Assembly: GCA_941918925.1 (NCBI GenBank)
Contig: OW799234.1
Span: 96,203,978 to 96,267,977, forward strand
DNA: 64,000 nt
From: Phyto melanocephala
Taxonomy: Eukaryota; Arthropoda; Insecta; Diptera; Rhinophoridae
Direction of reading: 5' to 3'
Made by a program: the position numbers and the translations under genes. Shown piece after piece: positions 23,487 through 34,506 of the stretch. A model generated the notes under the pieces. That model made no database searches. It saw nothing but the letters and a program-made list of their open reading frames with translations, and had not been told where the DNA came from. How positions within the stretch are numbered: the stretch's first letter is position 1; each line of letters opens with the position of its first letter.

Positions 23487-24001
23487 TACAAAGAAAGTGA
23501 TACATATTTTTATATTATTATCACACGGTGATTCAAAATATACATTCTCAGCATTTTGCTAAAACGGGAAATTTATTAGTAAGATTTTGATTTTTAAACT
23601 GCTATAACATTTTGCTTTTAAAAGATTTTCAAACGAAATAAGTTTTGTATAATTTTAAAATTTGTTAGCCATTAGTACATGAATATAAATTGTTTATGAT
23701 GTTTAGAGATAATTTTTTTTTACTTATGTCAAAATTTTCCTAAATTCCCATTTTTAATAGAGCATAACTTCAGGAGAACATAAGATAACAAATATAAATT
23801 AGCACTATTTCGTAGATAAAACTTTCCTCTTAAATTCATGTAAATTCTCTATGAATAAAGATTTTGGAATACTAAAGGACTATATTGAAATATCTAAGTT
23901 ATGTTTATTAGCAGAAACTTTATTGACACGCGTATTTTAACGGCCACTTTCATTGAAAGACTAAATTTACGAAAACATTTTACTAGCATACCGAAGTTAT
24001 A

Positions 24002-24610
24002 ATGGATGGTTTAATTTTAAGGGACTATGTTGATTTTGAATAAAATTATTATGAAATTATTATCATTTATTTTTATAATGATAATATTTGTATGCTTCAA
24101 TTATGTATGGAACAAAATATCGGCCAAATGGCCCCCCCCAACCTAGGCGGCACACCTCGATCCGATAGTCCATATTTTCAATGACACTGTTGATGCTCAA
24201 TTGTTGGGCACGTTGATGAGTCGAGGTTGCTTGCTCTTTTGCCACGTTACCGTGAAAAAATGCAATGTTTCCCATTCAACGAACTAAGATGGCATTCACA
24301 GATGTTTTCACATTTCATACAGACCTGCTTTGCAGACATTTAAATATTTTTTACAATTCTCACGATTGTGGACGAATTCGAACGATTTTGTTGACCAAAA
24401 TAATCACAAACTGCACAAAATGCATTTTGATTTGAACGCCCATTTTTATAAAAATCTTTAATATTTAAAAGCGTCTCTCGATTGCGTATCTTTCCACGGT
24501 TCAAATTGAGTTATTCTGAGATTGAGAAATGTCAAATGAAATGCAAGAAAAAAGTTGAAGTTTAGGTGTGGTTCACCTTCAACATGGGCCCTTAAAATTT
24601 GACCACCCTC
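24002..24610 (-). mobile_element. Mariner-like element, internal deletion derivative (unit 2)
   Basis: Terminal repeats (ATGGATGGTTTAATTTTAAG against GGGCCCTTAAAATTTGACCA) are bordered by TA at 24000-24001 and 24611-24612. On the minus strand it encodes a piece of the N-terminal helix-turn-helix, FYKNGRSNQNAFCAVCDYFG then QQNRSNSSTIVRIVK. The C-terminal end follows, RAQQLSINSVIENMDYRIEV then CRLGWGGPFGRYF. The catalytic DDE region between them is missing. The third copy of this family is at 45112-45796. Confidence 0.78.
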
Positions 24611-25055
24611 TACAAAGAAAGTGATACATATTTTATTATAAAGAGACTATTCTATAGCGATTGACAAAATAATAAATATTGTGCTTTAAATGTACACAAA
24701 ATTGGTGGTGGGTATAAAAGATTCGGCACAGCCGAATATAGTGCTCTTACTTGTTTAATATTTTATTTTGATTTACTTTATAAACCTTAATATGAATTAT
24801 TTATTTATTTTTAGTTTTACTTAAATAAAATATTTTTTTCACATAAAATTGCATTTATGAATATAATGTTTTGTTTTAATTATATTAAAAGCAAACATTT
24901 TTTTATGCGAATTTGGTACATTTTTAATACTTTGATTTCAATTTATGCGATTTTTTTAAATTCCGGAACGTATCCCTAGTTTTTGTATGGAGCTAGACTT
25001 TTTTTATGCGGTAGATGCGTTGAGCATAAAACCTGAGTGTATTTGCGTATTTGAT

Positions 25056-25340
25056 TTGTCATTCCGTTTGTAATTTTTACAATATTCATTTATGAGCTTA
25101 TAAAATATGTATGTATATATTTTCTAAAAGCTATTGAATAGGGAGGTCGACTTAGCGATATCCGTTTGTCCAAATGTAGGTTGAAATCAACGTTTTGAAG
25201 CCTCTACATGATGCACAGATCTGTATATTATCATTTGTATTATCTGGTATTTATCTTTTGTAAATATTTGAAAATGTATCGCTATTTAATTCCAACATAA
25301 TCGTCACATAACTTATTAAACTATAAGACTGCATCTAATT
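25056..25340 (-). repeat. Family A fragment
   Basis: TTTGTCATTCCGTTTGTAAT, then a decayed TTTTCTAAAAGCTATTGAAT, then GGTTGAAATCAACGTTTTGA and CAGATCTGTATAT match the right half of family A in reverse order. Both outer ends are lost. Confidence 0.7.
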
Positions 25341-25663
25341 TGTTCCTTTCTTTTATCGAAAAAACTAGCATTTTCATCACTCGGATTGTTAATTGACTCA
25401 AGGGATATTTATATAAAGTTTGGTATATAATTGAAAAAGTCATAAACAAAAATAATTAATTTTAAAATCATTTTTAGTCATGCTAAAGAACCTAATTAAT
25501 AGCCGTAGTCTCAAAAATTATTGCTGAGAAAAACTAGAAAATATGTTTGAAGATAACTGAGAGAACAACTGATAACTGAGGCAACAAAATACAACTGATT
25601 CGTTGTTTTTGTTTTTAAATTTACAAACGAAAATCAATATTTTTCATCTTCTGGGCATAAGGC
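25341..25663. other. AT-rich DNA
   Basis: Nothing recognised. Confidence 0.45.
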
Positions 25664-26466
25664 TTGCCACATCCTAAAAGCCAGCTAGCTTGACACTCAG
25701 TTAAAATTAGCTTGATTTCAAAACAATATCTTGACAATTAAAAAAACGCGTACGTATAAATGAGCAGAAAAACTGCTAAATTTTATTAAAAATAAAAACA
25801 TAAAAAATTATAGAAAAACTTAAAAAAAACAAAAACGTATTACAATTCAGTCTACGTTAAATAATATTAACAACCTACATTAATTTACATTTAAACTGTG
25901 CTAATTTTTCCACATATACTTTGGACTTTTAGCAACAGACTTAACTAGTCAATCAGAATATCTTTTGGCAATTGATCAAACACTTCTCGAAGACAGCAAT
26001 AATCTGTATTTAAAATGTCATTATAAAAAGAATCTGATATCTGTAAAATTTTTGGAAGCTATGATTCAGATTTAAAACTGATATGTGTTTGTAAATTGAT
26101 TCACCTCTGAAATCATATCGTTGCTCCAAGTATGAAATAGAATTTGTTAAAAATTGATTTGCTTCTAATTTAAATGCTTGAACATCATTATTTGAAATAT
26201 TATTAAAAATAAACAAAACTCTACTTCCATAAAAACAATCCTTTCTTCGGCTTCGAAGACTATTCATAAGTTTACTCATTATGCTGTGAACTTCCATTAT
26301 TGTACAAGAATCATTTTCAAGCGCTAACATAGCTGAATGGAATTCATGCATTACATTATGAAAAAAAAAAAATAAATTATCTGGACAAATTATATTTTAT
26401 CTTGACACTTGATAGGACCTTAAAAATCTTGACAATCAAGCTCATTCCAGGCCATGTGGCAACCCT
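25664..26466 (-). mobile_element. hAT-like deletion derivative with AGG(C/G)TTGCCACAT ends
   Basis: The left end AAGGCTTGCCACAT and the right end, read inward as AGGGTTGCCACAT, are short inverted repeats; CTTGACA motifs recur next to both. No target duplication is visible. It holds a transposase scrap at 26010-26351. Confidence 0.6.
26010..26351 (-). pseudogene. hAT transposase central relic
   Basis: The frame reads MHEFHSAMLALENDSCTIME then VHSIMSKLMNSLRSRRKDCF and QAFKLEANQFLTNSISYLEQ and RYDF. The pattern (aromatic/acidic start, VH-x2-M, later the A-N-x-F...YLE-x-(R/W)-(Y/F)-(D/N)-F segment) is that of the region before the hAT C-terminal domain. No catalytic triad is present. It is not a full gene. 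Confidence 0.6.
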
Positions 26467-26692
26467 ATCTGCGCACCAACAGGGTCAATATGAATATCAA
26501 GTAAAAGGGTTGATTGACTGTTGATGACCGCCACTACTTAATAACAAACCCCATAATATTAATAACAAATGAAAGGACTTGATCTAATAGTCACAGTAAA
26601 TTATGAAAGAGTTAAGCAATTACTCTATATTAATGCCATTGGTGATTTTTAAAAGATTTTTATTACAGAACAATCCTTTCTGCAAAATATTC
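26467..26692. other. AT-rich DNA
   Basis: Nothing recognised. Confidence 0.4.
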
Positions 26693-26853
26693 ACTGCCTG
26701 TTCAACGATGTCGAAAGAAAACCCAAGCGAAATTTCATTCGTACAAATACGTTGATAACAAAAACAAATTTTTAGTTTTTGTTGTTGTTTTCAATACATT
26801 TGTACGAATGAAATTTCGCTTGGGTTTTCTTTCGACATCGTTGAACAGGCAGT
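26693..26853. mobile_element. Foldback element with 56-bp identical arms
   Basis: The left arm starts ACTGCCTGTTCAACGATGTC at 26693 and the right arm ends GACATCGTTGAACAGGCAGT at 26853. The two arms match without a mismatch over 56 bp. The 49-bp centre has a further weak AACAAAAACAAA/TTTTTGTTGTT pairing. No clear target duplication. No coding frame. Confidence 0.88.
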
Positions 26854-28083
26854 CAATTTTATCTTTTAAGATAAGTACGTCATCTATAGATACAAGCTAA
26901 AACATTAGCAATTTGATGCCTTAATTGTGCTGGCGTTATTTCTTAAAGAGATTAACAATATAAATACTGCTATACACTTCGTTTATTGTATAGGCCAATA
27001 AATTAGTTTAGTTTAAAAAAATATAAAACAATTTATTAAATATAATTTCATATTAAAACTTTTAGCAATTTAATTTTAATCGTTAAACTTTTTGTTTTGA
27101 AGCAATTTTAATTGTGGTAAATTTTTTAAATAACGAAATTCTTGCATTCCAACACTTAAACACTGTTTAGAGTGCTGGTTTCCAAAATTACTTCCATTCC
27201 GGAAGTTTCGAAAATAATATCCTTTTTAGATATTGTTTCATTGTCACAAATTAAATTTTGTAGAAGAAGATAAAATTTTCCAAATGAACTCAAATGTAAG
27301 TAAAATTAAGATTGTCTACATAATTTCGTTTAGGGCATATCACATTTTTTTGCGATTTCAATCGAACATATTGACATTATCTATTGTACATTTGAATTGC
27401 AATACAATTTTTTTCCGTATTTTTCATGTACATAATAAAAATATATTTTTTTCTGGGATCTTCTGTTCGAACCCATACATATTACGAAACGAAACAATTA
27501 GTATACATCCATTATTTTTTGCTCGTTGGTTTAGGAAAATGGCTAGTACTATTTGCATTTTTAAATTATTAACGAAATTAATTTCTTAAAGTTTAAAATG
27601 TTGACATTGTTACCGCCATAAACTTTTTCAATAACGTCATAATACCAAGACATTTTATAGCACATACACACCTACATACATAAATACTTTTTAATTCAGG
27701 TACTTTTATTTCATTTTTTTTTGTTTTTCAAAGATCAAGTTCAACGACATTTTAACTTTTATTTTATAATTTATACAAATTTGCCACCAAAAACATACAA
27801 AAAAAAAATTATAATAAAATACGTATGTAAAATAAGACTTTCTTCGAACTCCTTATACATTTTATTAATATTGACAAGTTTTTCGTGCAAAAATCATAAA
27901 TAAAATAGTTTAAGGTAATTTTTTTTGTTGGTGTTAAAAAAATACAATAAAAAAATTTCTAAAAATTTTTATGGAAGCTATCTACAAAATTGAGTGAATG
28001 GTTTGACAAAAACAAAAAAATTTAAGTATAATAACAGCCGGCTTTTTTTTAAGCGAACGAGAATTCTTTCTAAAAGAAACATA
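26854..28083. other. AT-rich intronic DNA
   Basis: Frames at 27233-27589 and 27721-27903 are hydrophobic, AT-driven and without family features. No RNA gene seen. Confidence 0.5.
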
Positions 28084-28119
28084 TATGTATGTATGTATGT
28101 ACATATATACATACATACA
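28084..28119. repeat. GTAT/ACAT microsatellite
   Basis: GTATGTATGTATGTAC runs into ACATACATAC, forming a near palindrome. Confidence 0.9.
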
Positions 28120-29050
28120 AAAGCAAATTTAAATATTTTATTTTTGTTTTTAATATACATTTTTATATAAAATAAATTATCGTTTGTATTAAAAGAATAC
28201 GGCATAAAGACTCGAAAAATAATTTTATTGTAATTTTTTTTAGTTTTATTTTTTCTTGTAGAAAAAAATTATGAAAATAAATAAAAAAAATACTTAAAAC
28301 TAAATTTTATTGACTACATAACAATAACAATATTATAAGATATCATTACTATAATACACTAGGTTTCCTTATAGATATAAACAGACAAATTTTCAAACCA
28401 AAGGGAAAATAAAAGTGGAAAAGGGAAAAATTAATAGTCCAATTCACAATCTCATGTATTGCAAATTTGCACAATTGCAAATATGTATGTTGTATTTGTT
28501 TGTACTTTGTTAGTGTTAAGTAAAAATATAATCTACTATTTTGAATATGCACTGATGCAACCCCTTTGCACAAGATTGCAAATTAAGCTAATCATAGAGT
28601 TAGTATAGTTGTATCGTGTTGCAAATGGTATCTGCTTTTTAACTATATTATTGTCACAATTTTTTTAAGTTTCAAAAGAGTTTAAAAATTTTGAACGCAA
28701 TACTTTTTCTTAATTTTTAAATTTTCAGAAATTATGATAATACCTACTACATGTTAGCAACTCTAGTAAACTCATAAATTACTATTATTTACTCATAACG
28801 TCTTAACAAAGTTCGAATTAGATTTTACTTGTTAAAGACGTAATATGTTTATATATTTAAAAACAATACACAATTTTGTCATCTTAATTTAATAGGGATT
28901 TAATTAAGTGTATGGAAAAAGGTATAACAATTTATTAAAACATTATTTTTATATTAAAAAACCTATTGGAAAACTATTATTTTTTTCGCAAACACACGTT
29001 TTTTATTTATTTTGTTTTTATTAAAAATATGCAAAAAAATTATTCTTTAC
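28120..29050. other. AT-rich DNA next to the putative first Bcat exon
   Basis: Start of the inferred intron; no recognised element. Confidence 0.5.
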
Positions 29051-29080
29051 CTTAGCATTAATAGCCATTTTTGTAGTCAT
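29051..29080 (-). CDS. Bcat: Putative first coding exon of Bcat
   Basis: Minus strand: GCAACC-ATG, then ten codons giving MTTKMAINAK, then the donor GTAAAG at 29045-29050. The exon ends in phase 0 and the exon at 1909 begins in phase 0, so they join as ...NAK-DIFRNQH without a stop. The ATG context (AACC before it) is good for a fly. The support is indirect: an in-frame start with a fitting donor on the right strand, and the lack of a convincing start nearer to 1909. Short in-frame starts with a donor do arise by chance in 27 kb, so another first exon is possible. The 5' leader may reach an initiator-like TTCAGTT on the minus strand near 29502-29508. Confidence 0.45.
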
Positions 29081-29113
29081 GGTTGCAAATTAAAATTCAC
29101 TAGTTAAACAAAC

Positions 29114-29126
29114 TTCTAGAACTTTC
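29114..29126. promoter_or_regulatory. Heat-shock-element-like triplet
   Basis: TTC-TA-GAA-CT-TTC is a full three-unit HSF site pattern, 34 bp upstream of the putative Bcat ATG. Such a pattern has a fair chance of arising once in 64 kb, so this is only a candidate. Confidence 0.25.
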
Positions 29127-31008
29127 ACACACTTAAACAATAATGTTTTTAAAAGTCTTTATTTTTATTCAACACTTTCGATATTTTTGCTTAATTCCAC
29201 TGGTTTTTATTTTCGTACCGCATTAAATAAAGAAAAAAAAATGTTTTTGCCTATCTACACTAATTTGTATGTATTGAATTCTGCACAGTTTTTTTTCTTT
29301 AAAGATATTTTTTAAGGTTGCTTCTTCTTTATGAAATGCTTCTTTTTGATTTATAAGATTTTTTACTTTTCTTGTTATTGTACTACATATATGTATGTAT
29401 GTAAGTTAGTATATACAAAATACTTCGTATTTTTATTGTTTTCACTTAATTTTCTTTCCAAAGCAATGATACGTGTTAGCAGCTCCAAGTTGCGGTTATA
29501 ACTGAATTATTTGATTGCATGCGGCTTCTATCTATAGGTTTTTGGTCTCGCATAAATTGATAGATTCTTTTGACTCTTTACTCACAAAAACAAACACACA
29601 TAACAGTGCAGAAACATTCGTATTAACATCGGCTACGACAATCAATAGCTGTAAACAACGATGTTCACGGATGTTCGTACGATCAACGTCATTAATTGCT
29701 AATGTGTATGTGAGTAATAGTGTAAGTGTACCGCTATATATTCGACTGTGTATGGCTCTATGTTAAAAATCATACATTCTTCTACAATATATACTATAAG
29801 TAAGTATTTATGTTTTTGTTGCTTTCAATACATTTTCCGTGTTTTTTTTTAATTCTCGCTTGGTGTCTTCAGAAAGTGTCATAAATTTAAGCCTTTGTCA
29901 ATGAAAACATAAAATACCTATATTACTATCCCACTACATCTACTAATTTAAATTTAAAACTATGCAAAATAATTACAAAAATATATATGTACATACATAT
30001 TTGCTATCACAAGGCCAACAATTTAAGTAAAGTGAAAAAAGAAAATAACAAGAAAAAGGCGGTTTGTAAAAAATAGATACATTTTTAACGTTGTACTGGC
30101 TGACTAAAGTAAATAAAAAAGATTTTTTACCTGTTTCTTAAGGCATTTCGTTCGATTTTTGTTATATACGTAGGTATATGTTATCGGGTGTCCCAACTAG
30201 AACGCAATTTTTAAATTTGGCGCCATTCGAAGGATCTGCGTCAAACCAGTAAATATGTATATGCGACATATAATATATATAATTTAGTAAGTATAGATTA
30301 TTATATTAGTATAGATATATTAGCATTCTTCTTAACATATCAATTATAATTTTTAGTGGTGTTATATTAAAATCAATTAGTGTTAAAAGTGTTATCATGT
30401 CGTATTGCAATATTATACGAATTTCTTAATTTATAAAATATTTTATTATTAATTTAAAAAAATGTATAAATGGTTTATTAAATTATTCGGGATATGCTAC
30501 CAATTAACTATTCAATGAGTTTTAAGACATTTTAAAATGATGATAGCACACCTTGTGCATCCACTTAATGTTTTTTTTTATAAATTCATTGTTATACATT
30601 TTCGTGCGGACGGCTTGTTGTTTAATTTTTTATAAATTATTTTAAACTAAGCACATGTTAAATGTATTTACATATCGACGTACATATATTTTTTATACAC
30701 CCATAAAACTACTGGTCTTTAGTGGAAACAAGAGCTAGGTAGTTTTTTTCTGGCGTTGTTTTTTTTTCAGGCTGCTTGACAAGTGTTTGTAGTTATTATT
30801 AAAAACACATTGTTACCCACGATCCACTTCAGTTCTTAATATATTTAATATTAAATTCACACAAAATAAGAGATAGTGCTGCGTATTTTATTTCTCTTCC
30901 TTTATTAATTGCTAGTAAACAAAATTATTAACACAGCTTTTTTACATTAAAAAAAAACCTAAATACCTGCAAAAAATTGTTTATCAAATAATTAAAAAAG
31001 CAAAAACA
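29127..31008. other. Putative upstream region of Bcat, AT-rich
   Basis: 29460-29780 is less AT-biased than its surroundings and could hold the promoter or 5' leader. The 83-codon plus-strand frame at 29515-29766 has no family features. A block near 30189-30245 (GGGTGTCCCAACTAGAACGC) looks like the end of a Tc1/mariner-type element without a partner. Confidence 0.4.
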
Positions 31009-31176
31009 ATTAAGAATGCTTTATTCGACCGTGCCGATTCTGATAATACCCTTCACCATATAGTGACCACATCGTAGCTTAGCTTTGATTTTTTGCATAG
31101 GTATCTGTATTATACTAATCAAGTCTATTCATTTGAACCTATCTTACCCTTGGCACCACAGGTGAAGGGTATACAA
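31009..31176 (+). repeat. Family A, internally deleted copy
   Basis: GAATGCTTTATTCGACCGTGCC and AATACCCTTCACC at the left and CACCACAGGTGAAGGGTATA at the right bracket only about 170 bp; the A-rich core and most of the body are gone. Confidence 0.75.
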
Positions 31177-31399
31177 ATAATAATAAAGAGAATTATATTT
31201 CTCTGTGACGAGTTTTAGATACTCACCACCAATTTTCTGAAGTACTTTTGTACAACAAATTTTATTATTTTCTACAAAACTTTATTTACTATAGAATACT
31301 ATCTACACTATCCACTTTAACGGAAACTGAATACTAAGGCTCGGTAGCTAGTCATATTCCTGTTTACATTTTTGAGTTTAAATTAGCGAGAAAACCACA

Positions 31400-31668
31400 C
31401 TGGCGACATTTTTCCCATTTTCAATACCAAACATACACTAAAATATTCTGACATAATTTCATCTCCCTAGCCTTTTTTCATTGAGCTCACGATAGATATT
31501 AACGGACGGAGAGATAGACAGATACAGCTTGATCGTCCTAAAATTAAACTAGGACTAAGTATATGTATATACATCATGCGGTCTCAAATGAATATTTCGA
31601 TTTGTTTCAAACGGAATGACAAAATAAATATACCCCCGCACCATTTTTTGTTTGTTGGTATAAAATTA
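31400..31668 (+). repeat. Fragment of the long family A relative
   Basis: TTTTCAATACCAAACATACA, the AACGGACGGAGAGATAGACA block, AACGGAATGACAAAATAAAT and CACCATTTTTTG..GGTATAAAAT match the left end of 21416-24755 in reverse. The 99-codon frame at 31576-31875 crosses this edge and is not credible. Confidence 0.65.
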
Positions 31669-34506
31669 AGTAAATTAAAAAGAGAGCGACAAAGAGAGGG
31701 AATCAAAAATTTTAAACAGCTCTTTGTTTTTAAATTGTATGATGAAATTTTCTCAGCATATTTTACCATTTTAAAGTGTGCGAAAATAGTTGGTTTTTAC
31801 GTTTGGGTATTAAAAAGAATTAAACAAAATAAGCAGAAAAAAATTATGAAAATAAATAAGAAATTTAATAAATAACAAAATATATTTAACAATTCTATCA
31901 CGTCGTTTTAAAAAAGGTGTGTTTTGCTAAAAACCGACTACAGTTTCAGGCTGGTGCAAAGTTACCCCCACACCTTCACTCGGAGACCATAACGGTCCAT
32001 TGTGACATATGATATGTATGTACAATTAAAAAAAAAAACTTTTTCCTTTTATTGTAATATTAGATCTCAATATTAACTGCATAACTGTGTACAAAACATC
32101 TTAAGTCAATATAGGTAGCTAGGCAAATTTTTAGATTTTTTAATAATAAATGCAAAATTTTTAATGCAATTTTAATATACCTACTAATAAGCGTCTTTTA
32201 CGTTTAATACTGAGAGAGATATAACTTAAAAAAAATTCACCTTATTAAATTAATGTTAATTTTTCTGTTATTTTTTGTTTTAGCTAAACTGCGTCTTGCT
32301 ACGAGTTATAAGATAAGAGCTGTCGAATTAAAAAGAAATAACCTAAATATTTTTTTAATTAAAATTCGACATAAGTTGTTTCTCTAATGCCTACATATGT
32401 ATGTATGTATGTTATTATAATTCAACAAAATACAGCATAAACAAAAATGTATACCCAACTACGAGACAGTTGGTCCACTATCATATTATTATGATAAAAG
32501 CATTAAAAAATACTAACATGGAGACAAAATTCTCTACAAATAAATCTTCCTAACAAGTTCTGTGAAGATTGTATAATAATAGTTGAGTTTAAATCTCACA
32601 ATAAAACTACCTTTAAAAGATAAATTTATCCTAGATACATTTATAATTGGTTCCTAACAGTGTCAAATTTTTGTCATACTCCACTTGACAGTACGCGCGT
32701 AGTGACCACGAAACCACGAAAAGCAACCGTAATAGTAAGTTTTGTAGAATACGAAATTTACACATCCTTGAAATAAGCCATAACGAAACAAAAAAAAGAG
32801 TAAGAGAAAAAAGAGGTAATAAAAACATCTATAGATATTTTTCACATTATAATTATTAATTATTATGTATGTGCCAGAATTTCAATATTATTTGAGTACA
32901 TACATATATGTTTTTAGGCCGTATATTGTCTATTAATTGTTTTATTATACATCTTAAAAACTCATTACATCCTGTACAAGCCAATTAAGAAAGAAAAAAA
33001 GGACATTTTTTTTATGAAAATAAAATGTGTTTGGGCGACATCGTTTATAATGTGTTTTTACTCAGATTTTGAATATATAGATACCGCTTTAAAACAGTTT
33101 GGACGAATTATAAAAAATCCGTCTGCAGCTGATAATAACTTATCAATTTAGAGCCAGACAGTCTGCATTGTTGTCTAAAGCGATAAATGTAAAACACGCT
33201 AACATTTAAATATTTTTTACAGTAAAAGTGTAAAACATGCGTAAATTAAAAATATTATGGTTTCAAATACAAATTTCTCCAATAGAATTATTATTAAATC
33301 GCTAATAATATTGGATTATGTAATTAATTATGCTTTACATTTGTGTATAGATTAGTTGGATTATCTGCAGCAGACCGGAATTATAAAAACATAAGTCGAT
33401 TCTGAAAATTAACTTTTTGATAATATCTTTTTTAATATATCGCTTAAAGAACTTATCATTTATACGGTATGATAACAATTTTTTTCTCATTCTATTTATT
33501 CTAACAAACCAAAACACTTTTAAAATATTTTGTAATAATCTCATTATGAAAATTTGTTAACCCTTCTTTTATTTTCGTAAGATCTTTGTAAGCTTATAAA
33601 TACAATTAAATAGCAAGACTAACAGTTTATTATTTTGCTCATCTTATACCTATACTAATTTTTTTATATTATATATTTTTTATACAACACATATCATAAC
33701 ATACATACATAAACACTTAAAAATCTGTTATCCCGATAAATCTACCATAAGTATGCTAATGAAAAGTTGTAGAACATTATTAATAACTAGTTGATTTACT
33801 AGTTGAGTTACATTTTGCTTCTGATTCGTCTGTTATAATTTGTTCTAAGTATTCCATATATTTAATTATATCTCTAATAATTTTGTACTTATCATTAACT
33901 CAAATAAAAAAATCTCAAAATATAGATTATCGGATATTATTTCTATCGCCATTTAACACGTTGTATGTACATAGTATGTGTGTGTATGTGAAACATTTTT
34001 TTGTAAATATTTGTCTGATGCAACACGTGTGGAAAGTACATCATGTAAAATTTTACACAAGCAAACACCAATCGTTACGAGTTTCTCACTCTCTTTAATA
34101 AATTCAAAAATATTCTCAGTTGTTAATATTCGTATTACAAATCTATTCCACAAATTATCTTGATATGTATTTCTATATTTCTTTAAATCTATTATGAAGT
34201 AGTTTTTTTACACAAAGCTGCAGTATTGAGTTTTAAACAGATAAGTTATAAAAATTAAGATTAAAAAAAACAAACATAAATTTCTTAATGTAATTAATTA
34301 TTAGTTAGTACAATAATAAAATTTTTTGTACTATTTTTGTTGTAATAAAAATTTATTTTTTTTTATTTTTCAAAAATGTTTTCTCAATAGCATTTATAAC
34401 ATTGACTGCAAAAACAAAATACGGATTGCACACAAGAATGATGAAAACATGATTACGCATTGCAAATGTTTGTTGTTATTCTACTTTCTCATGTTGATAT
34501 TACAAG
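31669..34506. other. Long AT-rich stretch without recognised genes
   Basis: Frames of 60 to 71 codons at 32631-32845, 33335-33544, 33883-34163 and 34326-34511 lack family features and overlap one another. A GTATGTATGTAT microsatellite is near 32398. 31884-31990 and 32690-32720 are less AT-rich but not identified. Confidence 0.5.

Larger units (their letters stand above)
22971..24610. repeat. 860-bp segmental tandem duplication
   Basis: TAAATTCATG starts at 22971 and 23831, and the mariner copy starts at 23142 and 24002, both 860 bp apart. The trailing block TACAAAGAAAGTGA is at 23487 and 24611, so the first unit has lost 264 bp inside its mariner copy. Confidence 0.85.
21416..24755 (-). repeat. 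Long relative of family A, inserted in the pogo relic
   Basis: It starts TATACCCGCCACCAAAAAAA and TTTGTCATTCCGTTTGTAA and ends GGGTATAAAAGATTCGGC ... CTTACTTGTTT, that is, with the same outer motifs as family A in reverse. A run of (CTGTCCGT)-type repeats lies at 21555-21605. The middle is built of 288-bp tandem units and of an 860-bp duplication that carries mariner copies. Short open frames inside are incidental. Confidence 0.75.
20727..25039 (+). mobile_element. pogo/Tigger-type element relic, heavily interrupted
   Basis: The left end CACTCAGGTCTTTTTTTATG and the right end ...CATAAAACCTGAGTG are inverted repeats bordered by TA (20725-20726 and 25040-25041). The motif TTTATGCGG/TTTATGCGA is repeated near both ends (20740-20785 and 24900-25012). 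Of the 4.3 kb, 21416-24755 is a later insertion, which leaves about 1 kb of the original element. It carries a C-terminal transposase scrap at 20826-21363. Confidence 0.75.
1910..29050 (-). other. Inferred first intron of Bcat (about 27 kb)
   Basis: The interval runs from a GTAAAG donor at 29045-29050 to the acceptor TTTAG at 1910-1914. Both flanking exons are phase 0 and join in frame. It contains the U4 snRNA gene and many transposon remnants. The join is an inference; other upstream exons could exist inside the interval. Confidence 0.5.

Noticed and set aside
27233..27589. 118-codon frame on the plus strand
   Set aside because: Phe/Ile/Asn/Lys-rich, no domain, no splice or start support; expected in AT-rich DNA.
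30189..30260. GGGTGTCCCAACTAGAACGC block as a mariner insertion
   Set aside because: Looks like a Tc1/mariner end, but no partner end, target duplication or coding piece was found.
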